From: Candidatus Peribacteria bacterium RIFCSPHIGHO2_01_FULL_51_35
GTDB lineage: Bacteria > Patescibacteriota > Gracilibacteria > Peribacterales > Peribacteraceae
Assembly: GCA_001787535.1 (NCBI GenBank)
Contig: MFXP01000002.1
Location: 22,564 to 86,563 of the forward strand
Reading direction: 5' to 3'
DNA length: 64,000 nucleotides
The notes under the pieces were generated by a model that was not told the origin of the DNA, did no database searches, and saw only the letters and a list, made by a program, of their open reading frames with translations. The first letter of the stretch is position 1, and every line of letters begins with the position of its first letter. Shown piece after piece: positions 16,074 to 24,837 of the stretch. Both the position numbers and the translations under genes were made by a program.

Positions 16074-17525
16074 TTATTCCTTCTCGTACTTCATCGGGCT
16101 GCTCAGGATTCCTCCCGGCTGCACCTGCACGACGACTGTTTGGTGTCCGCGCGGGAGCATCTGCACCACAGCTTCGCCGTTTTCAAAGTCGAGCGCGGAG
16201 AGCGTTTCCGGTCGGAATTCCGCCGTGCCGTAGGCGCTCCTTAAATACAGATCACTCGTGAGTTCCGGTGAGCGAATGGGACTGCCCTGTGCATCCAGCA
16301 GACGGATTCTGAGCTTCTCCCAACCGCGGCTGAACGCTCCGTCATGCATCAAGTCGATACTTGTCACGTTGTTCGATGTGATCATGAGAGGTGCGGCGGC
16401 GGCAACCGTTTCCTGCTTGATGATTTCAATCGGAACATCCTGCGGCGCTTCCGCAAGCTGGACGATGGCAGTGTTCTTCAATTCCATCGCAATGCGTCTG
16501 CTTTCACGGTTCTTGATGCGCTGCTCGCGCCGCTCGGCAACCGTCATGCGTTTTCGAACCGTCTTTTCGATTGTTTCTTGATCGGAGTTCTCGGCAACCG
16601 TGATGACGGGCTTGTAATGCGCTTGCACGTATTCCAGCGGGTTCACCGTGCACTGCAGACCGTACTCGCGCTTAAGTCCCGTGTTGATGGCTTCCGCGAA
16701 ACTGACACCCGCCTCCTTCATGTCCGACGTTGTGAACGACCAGAACGGATTGCCTCCGATTTCCGTGCCGTCTTTGCAGACGTCACGCTGCACTTGGAAG
16801 TGCAGGTGCGGCCCGGAGGCATTGCCCGTCATGCCGCTCGCTCCAATCGTCTCGCCTTTTTGCACCACGGTTCCGTTGGAAACGAACACGCCGCTCAGGT
16901 GAGCGTAGAGCGAGTACAGCGTGATGACTTCAGTGGGCTTTTCCGGATTCGGCACGCGCGGATGTTTGACGATGATGTACTTGCCGAAGCCGCTCGGCTG
17001 CTCCGCAGTCGCGATGACGATGCCTTGCATAATGGAACGCACGGGCGTTCCTTCCGGGACGCGAATGTCGATGCCTACGTGCCCTCCGCGTCCTCCTCCT
17101 GTCTTGTACGTACCAAAGTGATCAACCGAGAAGACGATCTGTTCGAGGACGTCATCCTTGCCCAATGCATCATGAGATCTGTAGGAAGGCAGTGGAATAA
17201 GCAGATCTTTCGGCACTTGGCGATACGTGTGCGTACCGGAATCGCCGCCGTACAGAGACCATTTGCGATAGTCCGGGACGAGTTCAATCGGCTCGATTGT
17301 TCCATCGTAGACGATCAAGCTATCATCGTACTGTCCCATCACGGACTTCCAGAACACGTGCCAACCGTGTTGCCCCACCATGTTCCCCGTCACAAATGCG
17401 AACAGAGAAAGCACGGCCACCCAGAAAGACGTCCTCTCTGCCAAATAATGGAATGCATGCGGCTCCTTCTTCTTATGAAGAGCGGCGGAGCGGAAGCCCA
17501 AGCGCTTTTTTGACACAGTATTCAT
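16074..17525 (-). CDS. M23-family metallopeptidase, membrane-anchored, with Ig-like C-terminus
   Basis: 483 aa. An N-terminal cytoplasmic stretch is followed by a membrane helix (about residues 33-52, FWVAVLSLFAFVTGNMVG). The LytM/M23 domain (about 125-260) has the zinc ligands GHVGIDIRVPEG (HxxxD) and GPHLHFQV (HxH). The family cleaves peptidoglycan peptide bridges outside the membrane. A basic helix at about 320-350 (RKRMTVAERREQRIKNRE) leads to a C-terminal beta domain. The gene is convergent with the ArsR-type gene and divergent from tsaE-HD. Confidence 0.88.
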   Translation of the reverse strand: MNTVSKKRLGFRSAALHKKKEPHAFHYLAERTSFWVAVLSLFAFVTGNMVGQHGWHVFWKSVMGQYDDSLIVYDGTIEPIELVPDYRKWSLYGGDSGTHTYRQVPKDLLIPLPSYRSHDALGKDDVLEQIVFSVDHFGTYKTGGGRGGHVGIDIRVPEGTPVRSIMQGIVIATAEQPSGFGKYIIVKHPRVPNPEKPTEVITLYSLYAHLSGVFVSNGTVVQKGETIGASGMTGNASGPHLHFQVQRDVCKDGTEIGGNPFWSFTTSDMKEAGVSFAEAINTGLKREYGLQCTVNPLEYVQAHYKPVITVAENSDQETIEKTVRKRMTVAERREQRIKNRESRRIAMELKNTAIVQLAEAPQDVPIEIIKQETVAAAAPLMITSNNVTSIDLMHDGAFSRGWEKLRIRLLDAQGSPIRSPELTSDLYLRSAYGTAEFRPETLSALDFENGEAVVQMLPRGHQTVVVQVQPGGILSSPMKYEKE

Positions 17526-17572
17526 AGTTTGTTTTTATGTATATATAATATCATATTTTGACCAATTAATCA
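17526..17572. promoter_or_regulatory. AT-rich divergent promoter region (M23 peptidase / tsaE-HD)
   Basis: The 47 nt between the two start codons are nearly all A/T, including TGTATATATAATATCATATT. They provide several possible -10 hexamers on both strands (TATAAT on +, TATACA on -). Exact start sites cannot be chosen. Confidence 0.5.
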
Positions 17573-18583
17573 ATGAATGAGAAAGTAACCATTTGGCTCC
17601 CTGATGCCAAAAAAACGACCTCCTGCGGAGAGTCGATGGCAAAGACGTTCTATGACGTTCCGCTCGATATTTGTCTGCGCGGAGAGTTGGGAGCAGGCAA
17701 AACGACGTTTTTACAGGGATTTGCCAGAGCTCTTGGCATCACAGAGCCAATCACGAGCCCCACATATGCCCTGGAGCAACGCTATGAGACCGCCAAGGGT
17801 ATGTCTCTCATTCACATCGATCTGTATCGCTTACGTGCAAAGCAGGCCAAGGAATTGCTCTCCACGACAGATAATCATAATGGCATTCGCGTCATAGAAT
17901 GGCCGGAGCGCGCGGAGCGATCTACCGCCGAGCATCCGACTATTTTCATCGATCTTGCCGAAGAGAAAAGTGGCAGATCACTGACCTGCATGTTCGAGGA
18001 TATGCCGCTTCCTTCCAAGGATGATATTTATCAGTGGCGTAAAGATGTTCTTCTTCCCAAGCACATTGTTGCGCACTGCGATGCTGTTGGAGCGTTTGCA
18101 GAAAAACTTGCGCGATTGCTCATGAAGAGCGGAACCATCGCACGCCCGCAGGCGCTGCTTCGCGCAGGACAGGTGCATGATCTTTTGCGCTTTATCGATT
18201 TCCGTCCGGGAGCGGCCCCTCCGGGCATGATGGAAACAACAGAAGAAACAAAACGACATACGGATTGGAAGCGGCGTTACAAAGATCTGCATCATGAAGC
18301 TGCATGCACGGAATTTCTGAAGGAACACGGCTATGACGGTCTCGCAGCGATCGTATTGACGCACGGATTCTCGCGTTCGAAGGAACGTGAAACAATCGAG
18401 CAAGAATTGCTGTTCTACGCAGACAAGCGCGCGAAGATGGATGTCATCGTTTCTCTGGATGAACGCTTCCGCGATTTTCGCAAACGGTACGGAGCATCCA
18501 AAGAGAGCGATCAAGCGGAAATCTGGTTCAGGGAGTGCAAAGACCTGGAAGAAAAACTTTTCCCCGAAGGTGCCCCCTTTTAG
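17573..18583 (+). CDS. TsaE ATPase fused to an HD-type hydrolase domain
   Basis: 336 aa, about twice the usual TsaE length. Residues 1-145 are TsaE: Walker A GELGAGKTTF, ITSPTYALEQ, HIDLYRL and VIEWPER. TsaE is the ATPase of the t6A37 tRNA-modification complex with TsaB and TsaD. Residues about 160-330 carry an HD pattern: KHIVAHCDAV, AGQVHDLLRFID (the HD pair), KDLHHEAA, IVLTHGFS and LLFYADKRAKMD. This fits an HD phosphohydrolase acting on nucleotides or nucleic acid. The frame is continuous, so this is a true fusion or a very old in-frame joining. No tsaB/tsaD is nearby. Confidence 0.88.
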   Translation: MNEKVTIWLPDAKKTTSCGESMAKTFYDVPLDICLRGELGAGKTTFLQGFARALGITEPITSPTYALEQRYETAKGMSLIHIDLYRLRAKQAKELLSTTDNHNGIRVIEWPERAERSTAEHPTIFIDLAEEKSGRSLTCMFEDMPLPSKDDIYQWRKDVLLPKHIVAHCDAVGAFAEKLARLLMKSGTIARPQALLRAGQVHDLLRFIDFRPGAAPPGMMETTEETKRHTDWKRRYKDLHHEAACTEFLKEHGYDGLAAIVLTHGFSRSKERETIEQELLFYADKRAKMDVIVSLDERFRDFRKRYGASKESDQAEIWFRECKDLEEKLFPEGAPF

Positions 18584-18584
18584 A

Positions 18585-19172
18585 TTAAAAGTTCCACGGA
18601 ATCAATTGGTCTACCAATGCTTTCTCCAGGAGAGTTGCATCGATGGTCAACAGCATGGGAGCAAGCAGCAGCAGAAGAGTGCAGAATGCGGCAATGCAGA
18701 GCATACAAGCGACAAAGAAAGACCAACGAGCCCGTACGTTTTCGTGCAGATGTTGCATGTGTTCTTGCGGATTCATGAGCGTGTCAAGGAAGCGATAGAG
18801 AATTTCCAATTTCGGAATCACAGTGCCAAGGCCGCGCGCAAGCGTGACTCCCGCACGCACAAGTCCGCTTACCGCTGCAACTTCCACGCCATGGTGCAGG
18901 TACACGACGAACACGAGACCGATGAGGAGCAGGACGATGTCGATGCTGCTCTCGGAGAACATGGCCTTAAGCGTCTCTTTGCGTTTGTATCCGTAGACTT
19001 CGGTGTATTTCACATAGTCCAATGTCATATGAGCAATGATGACGAGTGCAAACATGCCGAGATTGAACAAAGCAGCGATCAAAAATGTCACCACCAAGTA
19101 TCCTGCATGAAAGGCAGGCATCTTGTCGTGTTCGTGAATGAACAAACGAATGTTGTTTGTTAGGATGTGCAT
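18585..19172 (-). CDS. Hypothetical multi-spanning membrane protein
   Basis: 195 aa from the ATG at 19172, where TGTTATAAT (TATAAT 19185-19180) ends 7 nt upstream. About four hydrophobic helices are seen (near residues 25-50, 72-95, 100-115 and 150-175), with a charged loop PQEHMQHLHENVRARW before the last. No family recognised. It ends 2 nt from the convergent tsaE-HD stop. Confidence 0.65.
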   Translation of the reverse strand: MHILTNNIRLFIHEHDKMPAFHAGYLVVTFLIAALFNLGMFALVIIAHMTLDYVKYTEVYGYKRKETLKAMFSESSIDIVLLLIGLVFVVYLHHGVEVAAVSGLVRAGVTLARGLGTVIPKLEILYRFLDTLMNPQEHMQHLHENVRARWSFFVACMLCIAAFCTLLLLLAPMLLTIDATLLEKALVDQLIPWNF

Positions 19173-19266
19173 TTGTGAAATTATAACATATTTCTTATAC
19201 CTTAGCAATAGACCACAATTGCTTTAGAGAAGACAAGGTCGACTTTCGCAATCAAGCAAATACTTA

Positions 19267-19881
19267 TCAATTGCTTCTTTGAGCCAAACTTTCATGAAAT
19301 TTATTTAATGCTTCAAACATTACGCTGGCAAGAGCTGAATCGACTTTCCAGCCCTTCCTATCCTTTTCTGGCAGGGAACCAACGGTTTTTTCATACATGT
19401 CTGCTTCCGCATGAAGGGAAAAATCCGTCGCAGCAATATTGGCCAGTGCAGCTTTCATAATATATGAGGCAGCAAATGATATTTCCTTGTGCAGTTGAGG
19501 GTACTTTCCATATTTTGGCAAAGACAATTCAAATGCTCTTTCACCTGCATCTGTAATTAATGCGGGAAAATTTTCTATAGCAAAACCATCATTTGGAAAT
19601 TGAGGAATAGCACTCCTTACAGCCTGAACAACAAGAGACTTGATGATCCGAGTTTCATCGTCACTAAAATTAGGAGGCAGCAAATTCAGTTCTCTTAATT
19701 GTTTTATCAGATCATCTAAATTTGTATCATTCAAATATTCCTCAATCTCGGAATTCAGTTCACTTTCGAAGTTGGCCATGGAAAATTGCTTCCCTTGTAA
19801 GCTATTAGGATCGAAGAATACTTCTCTCTGCAGTATTTCTGAATACATATATGAAAGGCTAATGAGTAAAATTTCATGCAA
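19267..19881 (-). CDS. Hypothetical soluble protein, AT-rich
   Basis: 204 aa, no recognised family. It is acidic at the N-terminus (SELNSEIEEYLNDTNLDD) and helical throughout, with no membrane segment after the first ~15 residues. Composition is more AT-rich than the neighbours. TTGACA and TGGTATAAA lie just upstream (-10 ends 5 nt before the ATG), giving one of the best promoter matches of the window. A second in-frame Met (MANFES) at residue 35 is an alternative start. Confidence 0.6.
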   Translation of the reverse strand: MHEILLISLSYMYSEILQREVFFDPNSLQGKQFSMANFESELNSEIEEYLNDTNLDDLIKQLRELNLLPPNFSDDETRIIKSLVVQAVRSAIPQFPNDGFAIENFPALITDAGERAFELSLPKYGKYPQLHKEISFAASYIMKAALANIAATDFSLHAEADMYEKTVGSLPEKDRKGWKVDSALASVMFEALNKFHESLAQRSN

Positions 19882-19951
19882 CTTTATACCATAAGTTTGT
19901 TAATGTCAATTCTTGCTAAACTGATTAAAATCACTATTCCAGGAAAGGACC

Positions 19952-21226
19952 TTAAGTCCTCAAGATTTTTCTTGTCCTCTCCAGCCGTCCCCGCACCTCC
20001 GCCTCAAATCCCCTCTCCGTCGGTTCGTAGAAATTTTGAGGCTTCATTCCGATGGGAAAATAATCCGCTTTCACCACGCCGTCTTTGTGATCGTGCGGGT
20101 ATTGATACCCGACGTGGTAGCCCTGTTCCTTCATGCCTTTCACCGGCGCATTGCGTACGTGATACGGCACCTCGAGCGTTGACGCTTTGTTGATGGCTTG
20201 CTTTGCACCGCTCATTGCGACAGTCACGGCATTGCTCTTTGGTGCTTGCGACACATACACGCACGCATGTGCCAGAAAAAATTCTCCTTCCGGAAGCCCT
20301 ACGAGTTCAAACGCTTGCCACGCGGCAATGACAATTTGCAATGCGCGCGGATCTGCCATGCCGATATCTTCGGATGCAAAGATCGCCATGCGGCGGAAGA
20401 TGAAGCGCGGATCTTCTCCGCTCTCGATCATTTTGAAGAGCCAAATAAGTGCGGCATCGGGATCGCTCCCGCGCATGGTTTTAATGAAGGCAGAGATCGT
20501 GTCGTAGTGATCCTCGCCTTTTTGGTCATACCGCTTGCTTCGTTCTTTGAGCAGCGCTTGTGCATGTTCGACGGAGATCTTTTTACCGACGGTCATGACG
20601 GCCATTTCGAGCAAATTCAAAGCGATGCGCGCATCACCGTTCGCACGCGTTGCGATGTGCGTGATGGCTTCATCGCTGATCTGCACCGTGCCTTTGAACC
20701 CTTCTTCATGAACCAGTGCGCGTTTGATGATCGCCTCGAGCTCTGAAACTTGGAGCGGCTTCAGCAAATATACTTGTGAGCGGGACACGAGTGCTTGGTT
20801 CACATCAAAGTACGGATTCTGTGTTGTCGCACCTATCAAGATCACGACCCCGCTCTCGACGAACGGAAGCATGGCATCCTGTTGCGATCGATTGAACCGA
20901 TGAATTTCATCGATGAACAGAATCGTTCTCTGTTTCAGATTCTGATGCAAACTCTGCGCTTCCTCGCATACAGCCCGGAGTTCTTTCACACCACTGATGA
21001 CTGCATTCAGCTGCACAAAGGCTGCATTCGTGGCTTCTGCAATGATCGTCGCGAGCGTGGTCTTCCCTGTGCCAGGAGGCCCTGCAAGAATCACCGAGGA
21101 AAGTTTGTCTTCTTCTATGGCTTTGCGTAGCGGCGTGCCTTTGCCAACAATTTCTTGCTGTCCCACGAAATCATCCAACGCTTTTGGGCGAAGCCTGTAA
21201 GCCAGCGGAGCTTGGGTTGCTTGCAT
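19952..21226 (-). CDS. rarA: Replication-associated recombination protein A (RarA/MgsA) AAA+ ATPase
   Basis: 424 aa from the ATG at 21226; TGGTATTAT (21240-21235) ends 8 nt upstream. Signatures are LAYRLRPKALDDFVGQQEIVG, Walker A GPPGTGKTTL, Walker B ILFIDEIHRFNR, sensor 1 GATTQNPYFDVN, and the C-terminal tetramer domain ending in YPHDHKDGVVKADYFPIGM. It acts on the beta clamp and SSB at stalled forks. The 465-aa track ORF extends into a REP element and is too long. Confidence 0.95.
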   Translation of the reverse strand: MQATQAPLAYRLRPKALDDFVGQQEIVGKGTPLRKAIEEDKLSSVILAGPPGTGKTTLATIIAEATNAAFVQLNAVISGVKELRAVCEEAQSLHQNLKQRTILFIDEIHRFNRSQQDAMLPFVESGVVILIGATTQNPYFDVNQALVSRSQVYLLKPLQVSELEAIIKRALVHEEGFKGTVQISDEAITHIATRANGDARIALNLLEMAVMTVGKKISVEHAQALLKERSKRYDQKGEDHYDTISAFIKTMRGSDPDAALIWLFKMIESGEDPRFIFRRMAIFASEDIGMADPRALQIVIAAWQAFELVGLPEGEFFLAHACVYVSQAPKSNAVTVAMSGAKQAINKASTLEVPYHVRNAPVKGMKEQGYHVGYQYPHDHKDGVVKADYFPIGMKPQNFYEPTERGFEAEVRGRLERTRKILRT

Positions 21227-21242
21227 CAGTATTGATAATACC

Positions 21243-21328
21243 AGAGCAGGTCTTCGACCTGCGATGAAAAGGCAAGCAAACAACGGATTTCTTCGTCTTG
21301 CGTTAATCGCGCGTCGAAGACGCGCTCT
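21243..21328. repeat. Twin-hairpin palindromic element (family T)
   Basis: Two hairpins, AGAGCAGGTCTTCGACCTGC-GATGA and GCGCGTCGAAGACGCGCTCT, face each other across about 40 nt. The same design (AGAGCxxGTCTTCGACxxGCGATGA ... GTCGAAGAC..GCTCT) occurs at 46880-46943. It lies just upstream of the rarA promoter. Confidence 0.75.
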
Positions 21329-21385
21329 TCGCTTGCAAAATGAATCCATCTGAACGAAAATAGTCCTATTCTTTCTTCCCTTTTT

Positions 21386-21523
21386 ATGAACAAAGTCTGC
21401 GGAACCTGCGGCAAGGAAATAGAGATCTGCCCCGAGTGTGGCGGCAAGATCTGTGTGCCGGATTGTCCGGATAGAGTGGATGACGGCTGCACCTGTGATG
21501 TGGGAGAAGACAGCGACGAATAA
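21386..21523 (+). CDS. 45-aa cysteine-rich zinc-ribbon-like protein
   Basis: Too short for the ORF track. It reads MNKVCGTCGKEIEICPECGGK and then CVPDC and CTC motifs before an acidic end. Eight Cys in 45 residues, arranged mostly as CxxC pairs, suggest two zinc knuckles. TATTCT lies 13 nt before the ATG. Flanked by rarA (divergent) and pdxT (convergent), so it is a single-gene unit. Function unknown. Confidence 0.65.
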   Translation: MNKVCGTCGKEIEICPECGGKICVPDCPDRVDDGCTCDVGEDSDE

Positions 21524-21577
21524 TTTCCTCGCAGCGGAAGATCGTGGTTCGATGCGCTCACCATAAACTATCTTCCG

Positions 21578-22141
21578 CTACATTTTGAGGAAATATTCGT
21601 GCAATCGTGTTTCCCCACGAACCTCCGGGTGGCACGTTGCAATGAGGATATTTTTTTGTCGAGCAACGACCGGATGCCCTTTATGTGTGGCGAGCACGTT
21701 TGTTCTCCGTCCCGCTCGCGTGATGATGGGAGCACGTATGAAAGCGACATCCACTGATTTTGCGAGGTCTTTGACATCGATGCTTGCTTCAAAGCTTTGC
21801 AGTTGCGATCCGTACGCATTGCGATCCACCGTGATGTCGATCAATCCCAAAGACTTCGGGGCGTTCCTTCCCGTAATCTTCCTCGCGAGAATAATTGCGC
21901 CAGCACATGTTCCAAAGATCGAGAGTGTTTTTCTTCGAACTCTTTTGATGATCGCACGATCTAGTTTTGTCTCACGTAAAAATTTTGCTATGACCGTGCT
22001 TTCCCCGCCCGGAATGATCAGTTTTTGTACACCTGCAAGATCATCCACAGTGCGCACTTCTATGGAAGTGATGCCAAGGCTCCCTAGCACTGCTTTGTGC
22101 TCAGAAAAATCGCCGTGGAATGCTAAAATCCCTACTTTCAT
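21578..22141 (-). CDS. pdxT: Pyridoxal 5'-phosphate synthase glutaminase subunit
   Basis: 187 aa, normal length. Glutaminase triad and motifs: IIPGGEST, nucleophile FGTCAGAIIL, and the C-terminal ATCHPEVRGETRLHEYF (His and Glu). It hydrolyses glutamine and channels ammonia to PdxS. Although it lies downstream of pdxS on the same strand, a 7-nt-repeat hairpin and its own TATAAT (22153-22148, 6 nt before the ATG) separate them. It may therefore be transcribed independently. Confidence 0.95.
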   Translation of the reverse strand: MKVGILAFHGDFSEHKAVLGSLGITSIEVRTVDDLAGVQKLIIPGGESTVIAKFLRETKLDRAIIKRVRRKTLSIFGTCAGAIILARKITGRNAPKSLGLIDITVDRNAYGSQLQSFEASIDVKDLAKSVDVAFIRAPIITRAGRRTNVLATHKGHPVVARQKNILIATCHPEVRGETRLHEYFLKM

Positions 22142-22173
22142 AACAGTATTATAACTACTATAGACATTTATAA

Positions 22174-22242
22174 AAGTGCCAAGGGCGAAGTGCCATGTGC
22201 CAAGTATTTCCTTGGCACTTCGAACCTGGCACTTGGCACTTT
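22174..22242. repeat. Hairpin built of 7-nt units (AAGTGCC) between pdxS and pdxT
   Basis: Left arm AAGTGCC-AAGGGCG-AAGTGCC-ATGTGCC, loop AAGTATTTCC, right arm TTGGCAC-TTCGAAC-CTGGCAC-TTGGCAC-TTTG. It starts right after the pdxS stop and ends before the pdxT -10, so it can end or attenuate transcription between the two genes. Confidence 0.75.
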
Positions 22243-22243
22243 G

Positions 22244-23119
22244 CTAGAGTCCTCTTTCCTGCATCCTGGCAGGTAATGTCGATATTTCCAGCCCCGGCAT
22301 TGCCAGTCCCAGACCTGTGCTGACTTTGGCAAGGACATTCGCATCTTTGTAGTGCACGGTCGCCTGAACTATCGCATGCGCAAATTTTGCAGGATCTTTT
22401 GATTTGAATATTCCTGAGCCCACGAAGACGCCTTCTGCGCCCAATTGCATCAAAAGCGCTGCATCCGCAGGCGTTGCGATTCCTCCGGCGACAAATGTCA
22501 CGACGGGGAGTCGCTGCAAGTCTTTCACTTTCTTCACAAGATCGAGCGATGCTCTTTCTTTCTTCGCATAGGCAGCCAATTGCGTCGCGGACATTTTTTT
22601 GAGCGCTGCGATCTCTCGATTGATCAACTTCAAATGCCGGACAGCTTCGACAACATTGCCTGTGCCCGCTTCGCCTTTCGTGCGGATCATCGCGGCACCT
22701 TCATCAATTCTTCTTAGAGCTTCACCAAGATTCGTCGCGCCGCAGACAAACGGAATCTTAAAATCTTTTTTAGCGACATGATCAAACGGATCCGCAGGCG
22801 TCAGCACTTCGGACTCATCGATAAAATCAATATTGAGTGACTCCAAAATTCTTGCTTCCGCCGTGTGGCCGATACGCACTTTTGCCATCACGGGAATAGA
22901 GACTGCTTTTTGAATCTCTTTGATCAGCTTAGGATCACTCATGCGTGCCACTCCCCCTTGGGCGCGAATGTCGCTGGGAACGCGCTCTAGGGCCATAACA
23001 GCGCATGCTCCTGCCTTCTCTGCGATCCTCGCTTGCTTGGCTGTGACCACATCCATAATGACACCGCCTTTGAGCATCTTTGCCAGGTCTTCGCCGAGGA
23101 TGTTTCGCCCTTTTTTCAC
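22244..23119 (-). CDS. pdxS: Pyridoxal 5'-phosphate synthase lyase subunit
   Basis: 291 aa from the GTG at 23119. Blocks: [41 protein letters not shown] in shorter pieces, the Lys of [24 protein letters not shown], and [30 protein letters not shown]. It condenses ribose-5-P, glyceraldehyde-3-P and ammonia from PdxT into PLP. The ATG at 23152 in the track lies upstream of TGCTACAAT (23133-23128), which ends 8 nt before the GTG. The GTG also gives the normal family N-terminus. Confidence 0.96.
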   Translation of the reverse strand: MKKGRNILGEDLAKMLKGGVIMDVVTAKQARIAEKAGACAVMALERVPSDIRAQGGVARMSDPKLIKEIQKAVSIPVMAKVRIGHTAEARILESLNIDFIDESEVLTPADPFDHVAKKDFKIPFVCGATNLGEALRRIDEGAAMIRTKGEAGTGNVVEAVRHLKLINREIAALKKMSATQLAAYAKKERASLDLVKKVKDLQRLPVVTFVAGGIATPADAALLMQLGAEGVFVGSGIFKSKDPAKFAHAIVQATVHYKDANVLAKVSTGLGLAMPGLEISTLPARMQERGL

Positions 23120-23176
23120 GAGACGGAATTGTAGCATAGAAAAACCGATCAATATATCCCCCGGGTGCTTTTGCGA

Positions 23177-24748
23177 TCAAGCCCTTACGACCGTTTCCAT
23201 GATTTTTTGCTGCAAGCCTGTCGCCTTTCCAATTTGATCGGGCAGCAGGCAGGAAAGGACGGGGTCGCGTTCTTCTGCTGAATAGAGAACCGTGTACATC
23301 TCGGGCAACATCGGTTGCATCATTTCTTCCAGCGTAACAGTCTTGCTCAGCGCCAAAAAATGCTCGTAGGACGTATCGCATTCTTCCTCCAGAATCATGT
23401 CTATGCCGGTGGCCGGCACGATATCGTCTTCCCGTGTTTTGGTATACGCCAAGACGAGTCCATCGCCGCCCAATTCCTTCGTTTGAACGGGGGCGAGAGC
23501 TTCCGCCTCTTTGGTTTCGCCAAGATCCGTAAGCAACTGACCCCACGCATCCTTAATCACCGTGAGGTCATGCACTTGGCAAAAACCACCCAGGCACTTC
23601 ATGCCGTAATAGAGGGAAATCATAAGATAGCAGAGTGCCATGCTCGGATACATCTTGCGGTTTCGCAATGCATCGCTTATTGCTTCCGGCGTCAGCTCGA
23701 AGCGCAACACCCCGTCTTCGGATTGCAACGCAGCATCGTGTAACATCAAACGGACACGGTGTCCCTGAGCATCTATGCCCCAGAATAAAACGCTTCCGGA
23801 TTTATTCTCGAGCGAAAATGCGCCATGAAGATTATTGAAATATTTCAAAAAGAGCGTCCGTGCTGCCGGGTCGAACATCATCCTATAAATGAGGGTATTC
23901 TTTGTTAAATGATGCCGGAGCAGCAACCGGCGCACCACCGATTCGATATCAACGTAAATCAGGTTTGGCACGTCCTGTGCATTCCGAAAGAGCGTCGGCC
24001 AGAGCATGTAATTGATTTTCGTGAATTGCTGGTTGGCATCGTCCGCTTGCAGGACATTCTCCGCTCCAAAGTGCGTTTGTAGAATGGCGTGAACTTTGTA
24101 CGCTCGCTTGGCAGTCACCTGATTGGTCTGTACTTTTTTGTCCAATTCCGCATGCGCGCGATCCAGATCTTCGCTGGTAAAAGGGCGAGTGGCATACACC
24201 ACGGACATTTTTTCTCTGTCCAAGAAGATGGGCAATTTTATCAGATTCCGGGAGCCATTCATGCCTCCGTGGAACAGCAGACCGCGCGCGAAAGTGGATG
24301 CATTGTTTAAGGAAGTACTCGAAAAGGAAAAGACGACGAGGTTTTGCAAAGTTTCGTCGCGAGCTTCTTTGTACGGCAAAGCCGAGATGATGTTCGCATT
24401 GAGGAAGAACGGATGCTGGATGGGGCCGTGATGGTCCGTGGTGGAAACAAGAGGCCGCTTTTCCAGTTGTCGTGCTACGGAATCCGCTACGTTTTCATCC
24501 AAGCGCTCCGCAACCAGTTCGCGCACTATGGAAATAAGTTCGGGTTTGCGTTCATCGAGCCCCGGGCTTGGGTTCACATCCAAGAAATCACGTGAGTATG
24601 TGAAAAGGTTCTTGCCGCCGTGTTTCTCCATAATACTGCCGAGCACTGGTCTCCTCCGCCAGATGGCGGTTTTGAGAGCTTCTAACGTGCCACGCACCGT
24701 CCACTCGGTTCCATCTGCTCTGCGGATGCTTGCATCCGAAAATACCAT
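23177..24748 (-). CDS. Large conserved-looking protein of unknown family
   Basis: 523 aa, soluble, not recognised. Possible catalytic features are STTDHHGPIQHP (about residues 101-112), HGGMNGSRNLIKLP, Asp/Glu-rich VYVDIESVVRR-like strand, and MILEEECDTSYEHF near the end. One hydrophobic helix near residue 385 (MALCYLMISLYYGMKCLGGFC) is probably buried. The gene stands alone, with TATAAT 12 nt before the ATG, the longest such gap among the clear cases. Good codon quality and size argue for a real enzyme or structural protein, but I cannot name one. Confidence 0.7.
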   Translation of the reverse strand: MVFSDASIRRADGTEWTVRGTLEALKTAIWRRRPVLGSIMEKHGGKNLFTYSRDFLDVNPSPGLDERKPELISIVRELVAERLDENVADSVARQLEKRPLVSTTDHHGPIQHPFFLNANIISALPYKEARDETLQNLVVFSFSSTSLNNASTFARGLLFHGGMNGSRNLIKLPIFLDREKMSVVYATRPFTSEDLDRAHAELDKKVQTNQVTAKRAYKVHAILQTHFGAENVLQADDANQQFTKINYMLWPTLFRNAQDVPNLIYVDIESVVRRLLLRHHLTKNTLIYRMMFDPAARTLFLKYFNNLHGAFSLENKSGSVLFWGIDAQGHRVRLMLHDAALQSEDGVLRFELTPEAISDALRNRKMYPSMALCYLMISLYYGMKCLGGFCQVHDLTVIKDAWGQLLTDLGETKEAEALAPVQTKELGGDGLVLAYTKTREDDIVPATGIDMILEEECDTSYEHFLALSKTVTLEEMMQPMLPEMYTVLYSAEERDPVLSCLLPDQIGKATGLQQKIMETVVRA

Positions 24749-24837
24749 AATTGATAGAGCATTATAGAAACGAAGCCTCGGAAAGCAAGGGTGTAAAACG
24801 AGAGAATCTCTGTAACTATTTACGCCGTCACAGGGGC

